Shown here: positions 34,394 to 43,400 of the stretch, piece after piece
How positions within the stretch are numbered: the stretch's first letter is position 1
Layout of the letters: every line of letters begins with the position of its first letter
Assembly (NCBI RefSeq): GCF_000813825.1
Contig: NZ_JWTA01000009.1
Location: 50,104-114,103, forward strand
Direction: 5' to 3'
DNA: 64,000 bases
Origin: Chryseobacterium taiwanense
GTDB taxonomy: Bacteria; Bacteroidota; Bacteroidia; Flavobacteriales; Weeksellaceae
The notes under the pieces: generated by a model
The model's input: only the letters and a program-made list of their open reading frames with translations
What the model was told of the DNA's origin: nothing
The model's database searches: none
Program-made: the position numbers and the translations under genes

Positions 34394-36154
34394 ATGAATA
34401 TTAAAGATATAATAGAACAAAAATTGGCAGATGTTATCCTTAATGTCTATCAACTTAAAGATATTAAACTGGAAATTCAGGAGAATAAAACTGAATTTGA
34501 AGGAGATTTTACGATCGTAACTTTTCCGTTGGTGAAGCAGCTGAAAAAAAATCCGGAGAGTATTGGAGTTGAATTAGGGGAGGCCTTAACAGAGCAGACT
34601 GAGTTATTGGAAAGCTTCAATGTTGTTAAAGGGTTTCTTAATGTTAAAGTTAAAAATCAGTTTTTTGTAGATAATTTTAGATCAGTAGTCAATCAGTTTA
34701 CTACTGTTGAAAAGAAAAATTCTACAGTAATGGTGGAATACTCTTCTCCGAATACGAATAAACCTCTTCACTTGGGGCATATCAGAAATAATTTATTAGG
34801 ATTTTCTGTAGCTCAGATTCTTAATGAAGCGGGTTATGATGTGATCAAAACTCAAATTATTAATGATAGAGGAATTCACATTTGTAAGTCGATGTTGGCT
34901 TGGGAAAAATATGGACAAGGAGAAACTCCTGATGCAACAAATACTAAAGGAGATAAGTTTGTCGGAAATTATTATGTAAAGTTCGATCAAGAATATAAGA
35001 AGGAAATTGCTGACCTTGTAGCGCAGGGAATGAGTGAAGGCCAAGCAAAAAAAGAAGCTCCTTTAATGAAAGAAGCTCAAAAAATGTTGTTGGATTGGGA
35101 AAATGGAGATGAAAAAGTAAGAAATCTTTGGAATGAAATGAATTCTTGGGTATATAAAGGATTCAATGAAACGTATAAAAGATTAGGCGTAGAGTTCGAT
35201 CAGGTACAATACGAAAGCAACACTTATATTCTTGGAAAAGATCTTATTCAGGAAGGGTTGGATAAAGGAGTTTTGTACCAAAAAGAAGATGGTTCTGTTT
35301 GGTGTGATCTTACAGATGAAGGATTGGATCAAAAACTTTTGTTGCGTTCAGACGGTACCTCTGTATATATGACTCAGGATTTGGGTACTGCAGTAGAACG
35401 TTTTAAACAAAATGATATTCAGAAGCTGATTTATACGGTAGGAAACGAACAGGATTATCATTTCCAGGTATTATTTAAGATTTTAGGAAAACTAGGGTAT
35501 TCTTGGGCAGATCAGTTGTACCATTTGTCTTATGGTATGGTAGAACTTCCAAACGGTAAAATGAAATCCCGTGAAGGAACTGTAGTAGATGCTGACGATT
35601 TGATGCAGGAAATGTATGCTATTGCAAAAACTAAAGCTGAAGAATTAGGGAAATTAGAAAACCTGACGGAAGAAGAAAAAGATGCAAACTATGAAAATGT
35701 AGGAATCGGGGCGTTGAAATACTTTATGTTAAAAGTTGATCCAAAGAAAAAAATGCTTTTCAATCCTGAAGAAAGTATTGATTTTAATGGAAATACAGGT
35801 CCTTTCATTCAATATACTTTTGCACGTATTCAGTCTTTGTTAGCGAAAGCAAATTTTGAGCAAAAAGAAATTGCTGCGGTTGAATTAAACCAGTCCGAAA
35901 AAGAATTGATTATGCAGTTGGCAAATTATAAAATTGTTGTTGAAAAAGCGGCAGAGGTTTTAAGTCCTGCTTTAGTGGCAAACTACGTATATGATTTGGT
36001 AAAAACATATAATTCTTTCTATCAGAGTAATCCGATTATGAATCAGGAAGATGAGAATGTGAAACAATTCCGTCTGAGTGTCTCAGATCTTACGGCAAAA
36101 ACGATAAAAAAATCGTTACACCTTTTAGGAATAGAAACAGTAAACAGAATGTAA
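34394..36154 (+). CDS. argS: Arginyl-tRNA synthetase
   Basis: A class I synthetase that charges tRNA-Arg. The 586-residue protein has the N-terminal additional domain, the HIGH motif as HLGH at 126-129, the KMSKS loop as K-M-K-S-R-E-G-T near residue 390, and a C-terminal anticodon-binding domain ending in the class-specific R-L-S-V-S-D-L-T-A. The length is that of bacterial ArgRS. A TATATTTG -7 element (34369-34376) lies just after the upstream terminator; the -33 box is not clear. A terminator follows. Confidence 0.98.
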   Translation: MNIKDIIEQKLADVILNVYQLKDIKLEIQENKTEFEGDFTIVTFPLVKQLKKNPESIGVELGEALTEQTELLESFNVVKGFLNVKVKNQFFVDNFRSVVNQFTTVEKKNSTVMVEYSSPNTNKPLHLGHIRNNLLGFSVAQILNEAGYDVIKTQIINDRGIHICKSMLAWEKYGQGETPDATNTKGDKFVGNYYVKFDQEYKKEIADLVAQGMSEGQAKKEAPLMKEAQKMLLDWENGDEKVRNLWNEMNSWVYKGFNETYKRLGVEFDQVQYESNTYILGKDLIQEGLDKGVLYQKEDGSVWCDLTDEGLDQKLLLRSDGTSVYMTQDLGTAVERFKQNDIQKLIYTVGNEQDYHFQVLFKILGKLGYSWADQLYHLSYGMVELPNGKMKSREGTVVDADDLMQEMYAIAKTKAEELGKLENLTEEEKDANYENVGIGALKYFMLKVDPKKKMLFNPEESIDFNGNTGPFIQYTFARIQSLLAKANFEQKEIAAVELNQSEKELIMQLANYKIVVEKAAEVLSPALVANYVYDLVKTYNSFYQSNPIMNQEDENVKQFRLSVSDLTAKTIKKSLHLLGIETVNRM

Positions 36155-36158
36155 ATAT

Positions 36159-36188
36159 AAAGGCTTTTGAATTTCAAAAGCCTTTTTT
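36159..36188 (+). terminator. Terminator of argS
   Basis: The stem AAAGGCTTTTGA (36159-36170) with TCAAAAGCCTTT has a short loop and a T run, immediately after the stop codon. Confidence 0.85.
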
Positions 36189-36281
36189 CTTATACTATAA
36201 TCAACATCATTGATAAAGCTTAAGTTATATTTTCTACAAATTTCGGAAGGTTTTATACAATTTTTGATATCAGTGAGATGA

Positions 36282-36289
36282 TAATTTTG
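36282..36289 (+). promoter_or_regulatory. Possible -7 element of the DUF4822 gene
   Basis: TAATTTTG fits the TAnnTTTG consensus 13 bases before the start codon. A TTTTTG lies 15 bases upstream, slightly closer than usual. Confidence 0.4.
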
Positions 36290-36302
36290 GCAAAAATAAA
36301 TT

Positions 36303-37163
36303 ATGATAATGAATATAGTAAAGAAACTTTTTTATGTGGCTTCAATTTTTGTTTTTGCAGCTGCAATTATATCGTGTAGTTCAGATAATGATGAGGCTGA
36401 AATTATATTTATGCCTTCTCAATTATTATCATCTACACCTTGGGAAACAACGGGAGCAAAGGATAAAAATGGAAATTCGGTTGCTTTGAACGATCCAAGT
36501 GTAAGTGGTTTTGTCGGATTTTCTTATTTCAGAGAAAATGGAAACTTTGCCATTTATGGATTAAATGATGTACTAAGATCGAGAGGAACATGGTCTGTAT
36601 CTGCAGATGGAAAAACCAGAACCATTACAGCTTTAAATCCTGACGGAACCACTATTTTTACTCGTATTGTTGATATTCTTGTATTAAATCAAAACGAATT
36701 TACTTATAGAATTCATACCAATCCTAATGATTCTTCAGTGTATTATGATATTAAACATACAAAAGTAAGCCACACAGAAACCAATTTAGGACAGCTTACA
36801 TTAGCTTCAACACCTTGGGAAACAACGGGAGCAAAAGATAAAAATGGAAATCCAGTTACTTTAACAGATCCTAAAGTAAGTGGATTTGTAGGATATTCTT
36901 ATTTCAGAGCCAACGGAACATATGCGATCTATGGATTGAATGATGTACTGAGATCACAGGGAACCTGGTCTATATCTCCGGATGGAAAAACCAGAACGAT
37001 TACCGCCTTAGATGCTAATGGAAATGTAATCTTTACAAGAATCGTTGATATTCTTACGTTAAATAATACAGAATTTACCTACAGAATAATTCCTGATGCA
37101 ACCAACAATCCTACAGAATTCTATGATATCATCCATAATCCCGTGAATCATCTGGAACCTTAA
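36303..37163 (+). CDS. Lipoprotein with two tandem DUF4822 domains
   Basis: A 286-residue protein with a lipoprotein signal peptide; Cys25 in I-I-S-C-S is the likely lipidation site. Two copies of a DUF4822 domain follow, at about 44-152 and 169-276, with a period of 125 residues. Both contain P-W-E-T-T-G-A-K-D-K-N-G-N, Y-G-L-N-D-V-L-R-S, D-G-K-T-R-T-I-T-A-L and I-F-T-R-I-V-D-I-L. The copies are over 60% identical by eye, so the duplication is fairly recent. The function of the domain is unknown. Confidence 0.87.
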   Translation: MIMNIVKKLFYVASIFVFAAAIISCSSDNDEAEIIFMPSQLLSSTPWETTGAKDKNGNSVALNDPSVSGFVGFSYFRENGNFAIYGLNDVLRSRGTWSVSADGKTRTITALNPDGTTIFTRIVDILVLNQNEFTYRIHTNPNDSSVYYDIKHTKVSHTETNLGQLTLASTPWETTGAKDKNGNPVTLTDPKVSGFVGYSYFRANGTYAIYGLNDVLRSQGTWSISPDGKTRTITALDANGNVIFTRIVDILTLNNTEFTYRIIPDATNNPTEFYDIIHNPVNHLEP

Positions 37164-37177
37164 ATAATTGCCATGTG

Positions 37178-37207
37178 AAAAAGAAACTCCAAGGAGTTTC
37201 TTTTTTT
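37178..37207. terminator. Bidirectional terminator
   Basis: The 11-bp stem AAAGAAACTCC (37180-37190) with GGAGTTTCTTT (37193-37203) has a 2-base core loop and a T run. It lies between the convergent DUF4822 and YihY genes. Confidence 0.85.
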
Positions 37208-38126
37208 ATGTGTGTGCCTTTGTACTGTCCTCATACAGTTTTGCATTGCTCCATTTGGCGTGTTTGGAAGGAACAATTTTGTATCCTTTCTTATAGGTAT
37301 AAATTTTTGTAAACTCTGCCCCGAAAAAAATAAGCATACAGGAATAATTGATCCACATCATAATTAAAATGACGGTACCTGCAGTTCCAAATGCAGAAGT
37401 GGGTTTTGCGGTTCCGAAATAGAGACTTAATAAAAATTTTCCAAGCGTAAAAAGGATGGTAGTAAGCAATGCTCCTGTCCAAACCGATTTCCAGCTGATT
37501 TCAACATCCGGAAGTACTTTGAATAGTAAGGCAAATAAAAGCATCACCACTCCGAAACCAATCGCAAAATTGATTAATTCTACCAACATATAGGTTTCCA
37601 ATCCAAAATATTGGGTAATGAATTTGTTGAAAATACTGATTAAAGAAGACAAAATCATAGTTACCATGAGTAAGAAACCCAAAATTAAAATCATTCCTAA
37701 TGAATTGGCTCTGTCCAGCAGAAACTTCACAATCGCTTTTTTAGGAGCTGCTTCTACATCCCAAAGTGTATTTAATGAATGTTGAAGTTGAAAAAATAGG
37801 GTAGTAGAACCAAAAACGAGCGAACCTATTCCAATGATTTTCATGAAAATATTTTGCTTATCGATCAAAGCTCCTGCAATCATGTTTTCTATACTTTTGG
37901 CTGCGTCAGTTCCCATTAAACCGCTGATCTGATTGCTTATTTCACCACGTATGGCTTCTTCTCCCAAAAAATATCCTGCAATCCAAATAATGATAATTAA
38001 TAATCCGGGAATAGAAAAGATAGCGTAATAAGCAAGGCTCGCTGAATCTTTGGAAGCAGAAGAACTGTTCCACGCAGAAAAGGTTTCCTTTACAACCTCC
38101 CAGAAAAATTTTATATTTTTTATCAT
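37206..38126 (-). CDS. YihY/BrkB-family inner membrane protein
   Basis: A 306-residue protein with six predicted spans. The layout matches YihY (once called RNase BN, a misassignment): S-L-A-Y-Y-A-I-F-S-I-P-G-L-L near the start, F-G-S-T-T-L-F-F-Q-L-Q, and W-I-N-Y-S-C-M-L-I-F-F-G-A-E-F-T. Transport role unproven. It follows tamL by 30 bases on the same strand and may be read from the same operon. Confidence 0.9.
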   Translation of the reverse strand: MIKNIKFFWEVVKETFSAWNSSSASKDSASLAYYAIFSIPGLLIIIIWIAGYFLGEEAIRGEISNQISGLMGTDAAKSIENMIAGALIDKQNIFMKIIGIGSLVFGSTTLFFQLQHSLNTLWDVEAAPKKAIVKFLLDRANSLGMILILGFLLMVTMILSSLISIFNKFITQYFGLETYMLVELINFAIGFGVVMLLFALLFKVLPDVEISWKSVWTGALLTTILFTLGKFLLSLYFGTAKPTSAFGTAGTVILIMMWINYSCMLIFFGAEFTKIYTYKKGYKIVPSKHAKWSNAKLYEDSTKAHT

Positions 38127-38156
38127 ACGAGTATCTGGATTTATTAAACATAAAAA

Positions 38157-40484
38157 CTAGAAAGGATATCCGATGGCGATATTCAAAATCAAATTGTCTT
38201 TTCTCCAATTAGAATCTCCAAAATTGATTCGATCAAACGTCCATCTGTCTTTTTTCTCATAATAAGGCACTCTCAATGGCATAGCAAGATCTAATCTTAA
38301 AATTAATATGGAGAAATCTAACCTCAAACCAACTCCGGCTCCTACAGCAACTTCGCTCAAGAATTCTTTTGAAAATTTAGCTCCCGGTCTGTCCGCATCT
38401 TCATTAATTAACCAAACGTTTCCGGCATCGGCAAAAACGGCAACATTTAAAAACTTATAAAGATTGGCGCGATATTCAGCATTCAATTCTAATTTAATAT
38501 CACCTGATTGATCAAAATAATAACCTGCTTCAATAGTTCTCGGATCAAAACTTCCCGGCCCTAAAGTTCTTGCACGGAATGCTCTCACACTGTTGCTTCC
38601 TCCCGAGAAAAACTGTTTGGAAAAAGGAATATGTTCAGAATTTCCGTATGGATAGGCCAATCCTGCAATAAACCTTGTGGCTAAAGACGTTTTTTCGGTA
38701 AATTTATGATACAGTCTGAAATCATTTTCAATCTTTGCATATTGACTGAAAGGAACCCCGAAAATAGTTTTCTCTTTACCATCTCTTACATTGGCTCCAG
38801 TGACTAAACCTGTGATGTTTCCGGCTAAATCCAAAGTCCCCTTATAATAAATAGTTGTTGGCTTAGACAACATGGTATTTGTGTAAGTATAAGAATAGGT
38901 AGGGCCGAAAATCAATTGTTTATCCACAACTCTCTGCATAGCTTCACTTTTTGCAGATATTTCTTTGTACAGTTCTGTCACTTTTGCAGGAGAAACATAC
39001 GTTACATCAAGAATTTTTAGATCATGTTCTTTTCTTGCATTCTCTTTCCAGACGTATCCAAACGATCCTGTGAAAGTATTTAAAGTATAATATTCCGTAC
39101 GGTTTTGGAATTCGTACCCTAATGTAATATTCGTTCTCGGAACAAAAGCACTCGAAGAATTGAATCTGAACGGTGCCACAATTCTAGGAATTGAAAGTTG
39201 AACATTCGTTCCGGCTCTGAAAAGGTTTTTTGCATTTTCAGGACCTCCCATCTGGAAGTCGAAGGCTCCATACACTGCAGCTTTAAATTGTTCTGCGCCT
39301 CGGAAGAAATTTCGATGCGTCCAGTTTAGGTTGAGTTCACTTCCTGCATAATTTGCCGAATTGGTTCTTCCCAATGCTTCCAGGCGAAGAGATTGTATTT
39401 CTCTAGGGGTTAAAAGATAATAGGTATCAAATTTATGTTGCAGAGAATCTGAAGTGATAAACTCATTTTTTACAAATTTAAAAACCCCTAAACTGATTAA
39501 ACGGTTTAAAGTAAGATTGTGATTGGTACGGTTGTAAAGATCTCCCTTTTTAAAATACAAAGCTCTGTCAAAGATTTTAGGTTTGAATTTGTGCTGCGGA
39601 TCGATGACATAAATATCTTTGTAAGCATATTTTGAGAGCGAATCGGCATCCATCGGTATCTTATATTTTCCGTTTCTTACATCCTGAATATTATAGGTAG
39701 GAAATACAATTACCTTATCAATGCTGAATTGTTGTGTTGAAAGATCCGGAGTATCATCTTTTAATTTTACATTAAGCTCTACCTTGTGATTTTTACTTAC
39801 GGTACTGTCTGCCTGAACAATGATATTATCCGGATGGAAATAATAAAAACCTCTTTCCTTAAGCCCATTGTCAATTCTTTCTCTTTCATTTTTAATCACA
39901 TCCAAATCGAACGGATCATTATTTTTAAGAAACGTTTTATCCGTTAAGTTTTGAATTTCTTTATTTACTAATGAAGAATCTTTCTGAAATTTAACGTTAC
40001 TGATTAAATATCTCGATCCGGGTCTTAAAGTATAAATTACCTGTGCTTTCTTATTTTTAGAAACCGTATCATACGTCGCTCTTGCATTGAAGTAGCCTTT
40101 GTTTTCAGAGTAATTCTGAATAATATCTTTATTAAACTCTCTGTCTACATCACTTAATAAGACAGGTTTTTCTCCCATCTTGTATTTCAGCCAGTAATTA
40201 AACCCTTTTTCTTTTTTGGGTTCTTTGGCAATATTATAGAAATACAATTTAGGTCTCAGTCCTAGAAACGTAGAATTCGGTTTGGGAGTAAGGTTGGCTT
40301 CCAAAGCCGTTTGAAGATCTTTTCTTTCTTTTTTTGAAAGAGTATCATTTTCAATTTTTACTTCCGCACCGGTGTAAAGCATCTGTCCTTCTTTCAGAAA
40401 TTTTGTATTGCTGCAGGAAAGACTCGTCGCTGCAAAACCTGAAGCGCATAAATACCTGAAATATATGGAGAGTTTATTTTTCAT
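38157..40484 (-). CDS. tamL: TamL, lipid-anchored TamA/BamA-family outer membrane protein
   Basis: A 775-residue Omp85 protein. Instead of a plain signal peptide it has a lipoprotein-like leader with Cys24 in S-L-S-C-S, the feature that separates Bacteroidota TamL from TamA. Two or three POTRA-like domains (about 30-330) precede a 16-stranded barrel (about 340-775), which ends in Phe. The S-N-S-V-R-A-F-R-A-R-T-L-G-P-G motif near 630 is the R-G-F block of the L6 lid loop. It sits 12 bases after tamB and should act with it in outer-membrane assembly. Confidence 0.88.
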   Translation of the reverse strand: MKNKLSIYFRYLCASGFAATSLSCSNTKFLKEGQMLYTGAEVKIENDTLSKKERKDLQTALEANLTPKPNSTFLGLRPKLYFYNIAKEPKKEKGFNYWLKYKMGEKPVLLSDVDREFNKDIIQNYSENKGYFNARATYDTVSKNKKAQVIYTLRPGSRYLISNVKFQKDSSLVNKEIQNLTDKTFLKNNDPFDLDVIKNERERIDNGLKERGFYYFHPDNIIVQADSTVSKNHKVELNVKLKDDTPDLSTQQFSIDKVIVFPTYNIQDVRNGKYKIPMDADSLSKYAYKDIYVIDPQHKFKPKIFDRALYFKKGDLYNRTNHNLTLNRLISLGVFKFVKNEFITSDSLQHKFDTYYLLTPREIQSLRLEALGRTNSANYAGSELNLNWTHRNFFRGAEQFKAAVYGAFDFQMGGPENAKNLFRAGTNVQLSIPRIVAPFRFNSSSAFVPRTNITLGYEFQNRTEYYTLNTFTGSFGYVWKENARKEHDLKILDVTYVSPAKVTELYKEISAKSEAMQRVVDKQLIFGPTYSYTYTNTMLSKPTTIYYKGTLDLAGNITGLVTGANVRDGKEKTIFGVPFSQYAKIENDFRLYHKFTEKTSLATRFIAGLAYPYGNSEHIPFSKQFFSGGSNSVRAFRARTLGPGSFDPRTIEAGYYFDQSGDIKLELNAEYRANLYKFLNVAVFADAGNVWLINEDADRPGAKFSKEFLSEVAVGAGVGLRLDFSILILRLDLAMPLRVPYYEKKDRWTFDRINFGDSNWRKDNLILNIAIGYPF

Positions 40485-40497
40485 TCTTTAAGTGTGT

Positions 40498-43400
40498 TTA
40501 TTTGAATTCTACCGCCTTATCCTTTTTATTTTCTCTGACTCTTTTTTCTTTAGATTTTTTGAAAATATCGCGGAATTTATCGTAGTCTAACGTGATGATA
40601 AATCCAACTCCGGTTTCTACAATCTGCCCCTGAAGAGCGACCTGATATTCATCTTTACGATAGGCACGAAGCATATATCTTCCATCTTTGGAAAGGCTAT
40701 AATCCAAAGTTACATTTCCTGCAATATTGGTCATGTTCTCGTTTTCACGGGCATCACCTTCCAATGCGAAATTACTTCCTACAGAAACTTTCAGACGGTC
40801 ATTCAACAGTTTTTTGCTGACTCCGACATTCAGATCGGTTCTTGTATTTTTTGCACCGGTTGAATAATCTTCAGAAGATTCAAGATCAAAATTCAGATCC
40901 ACTCCTTTTATCAAATCAGAAGCAAGATTGTTAAGCTGTTGAGAAAGCAGTTTACTCACACTCTGTCTTGCAATCATTTCACCGGACATTCCTGCTCCGG
41001 ATTCAAAAGGATTCTCCCCAATAAATCGGTTTAAAAGCAATAAGGCAAATACCTGTTTGTTCATTTCCGATTCCTGAGTTCTCAACTGGGCAAGTTTCTG
41101 GTCTACTGTTTCGATGACACTAGACGACACCGCATTGTTCTTTTTATCAGTGGTAATATCAAACGTGATTTCCGGTTTCAAGAGTTCTCCTTTCATTTTC
41201 AGTAATGTATTGAAAGGGATTCTTTGTTTGTATTGGTTGAGTTCTGATGGCGAATCTGTAGTTAATTGCTGCTCCACCAGATCAATAGGGGCGGTTTCGG
41301 TCTTATAAATGGCGGTAATGTCCATTATGGCTGTGGTAGGTTCTCCCGTCCAGGTAATGGTACTTCCTTTTTGAATGTCGAATTTACGTTTCAGTAAGCT
41401 CACAGACATTTCATAAGCTCCCGATTCTACCTGATAAACTCCTACAAGTGTCGTTTTTCCGGAAGGATCTACTCCTCCTGTTAACTCAGCTTCTCCCTGA
41501 AGTTTTACGAAATCCCCGTTTGCTTTATCAATAATAATAGACAGCTTAGCTTCTTTGCTTACTTCTATATTTACACTTACATCCATTCCTTTGATGCGGC
41601 TTTGTGCATTCAGAGAATCGGCTTTAATGGTTTTATTAAGAACTACCTGATCCTGATCTATAAACTCTACAATTCCGTCTCTTTCCTGTAATGACGGACT
41701 GGATTGTGGTAGGACAAATGAAAAATCGGTATTGTCAGAAACATTAAGCCTTCCGTCAACTTTTGGCAAATCAAGATCCCCACGAATGTGAAGATTAGCA
41801 TCAATCGCTAAAATTCCATACATCATGGCATCGTGTGATTTCTCTGAGTTGACGACTTTAAAATCTTTTGCATTCACATCTAAGTTGAAAGCAAAATCAC
41901 GATAAGTCTGTGTTAAAACTTCTCCGTTAATTTTCAGAGAATTTCCGTCTTTATCATTGATTTTAAAATTGTCAAACTCAATTCCACGGCTGGTAAACTC
42001 AATCTCATCGTTCAGCTTTCTGAAATCACTTCCTGTTTTGGCAATTTCCAATCCTACATCATTGAATTTTACTTTTCCTAAAATATTGGGTTTATCAGTT
42101 GTTCCTGTAATTTTCAGATTTCCTGAAATATAGCCTTCCGTATTGGTGACCGCATTCATAGAGAATCCCTGAACAGACTTCATCTGTAATTGATTGATGG
42201 TCATATTCAGATCAAATGTGCTGGAAGAAATGTTATAATCTCCCAGGATTTTCACATCATTATTATTTCCTGAAAGAGCAATATCAGCGTTTAAAAGATT
42301 CGGTGAAGCATTGTTGACTTTCACCGCAAGATTTCCGACAGGATTTCCATACACGATTAAATCTGAAATATTTAGATCAGAAGTAAAAGACATTTTTTTC
42401 GTTATATCTCTTAACTGAGCGGTTCCGTTGATGGTTCCTTTCGCTAAAACAGTATCTTTTTTAATTAACTCGGTAATGGTTTCAATTTTAAAATCTTTTA
42501 ACGAAACATTTAGAGGAGAATTCGGAGACTGAGATTCCGATTGTAATAAAATCTCACTTCCTTCATTTGAAAGCCTGAAATTATCTGCAAAAATTCCTTT
42601 ATTGCTGATCTGGATTTTATTACCTTCACCTACTGTCCAATCCGTATAATTTAATTTTAAACCATTTGGATTTAATGATATTTCTGTGATGTCATTCAGT
42701 GATTTTGCATTTCCGGCAATCAGGAATTGGGTTATTTCTTTCTCGTCCTTTGTTGTAATATTGTAATTGATAATGTTGTTTGAAACATCCCCGTCAATAT
42801 TGACTCTGTTTAAAGCAAAACTTGAGCTTTTCAAAGCCTGAACGTTCAAATTATACTGTAAAGCCTGATTTTCATTCGTGACTTTTAAAGTCGCATTTTC
42901 AATGGAATTTTCACCGTACAGAAGCTGCGGAATCTGTCCGTCGATTTCAATTTTCTGAGAATCGGCATCATAATTTCCAGTCAGATTAATGGTTTCAAAG
43001 CTTTTAAGATCCGGAACAAATTTTCTGATCAGGTCGTCGTTTTTAATTTTTGCATTAAAGGTGAAAAACTGTCCTTCCTGTATTTTCTGAGTTTTTCCGG
43101 GCTTTTGGAATTGGTAATATTGATTAATAGTATTCGATAAAGAACCAAAAATCTGCGTCAGTTTATATTTTCCTTTTAGTTCAACATCTGCAATCTGCGA
43201 ATTAAAAATAATATTGGTAGAATCTGTAGTGGAAGAAGCCTTTAAGTTGACTTCCTGTACAGGATATACTTCTTTGGTATTGGAGAAGGCGAAATCTTTT
43301 AAATTTAAATACCCATTCAGATTATCCGGATCTAAGTTGGTGAAATCTCCATCAATTTTCCCTGCAAGAATCATGGGGTCTTTATAAAATCCTAATTTAT

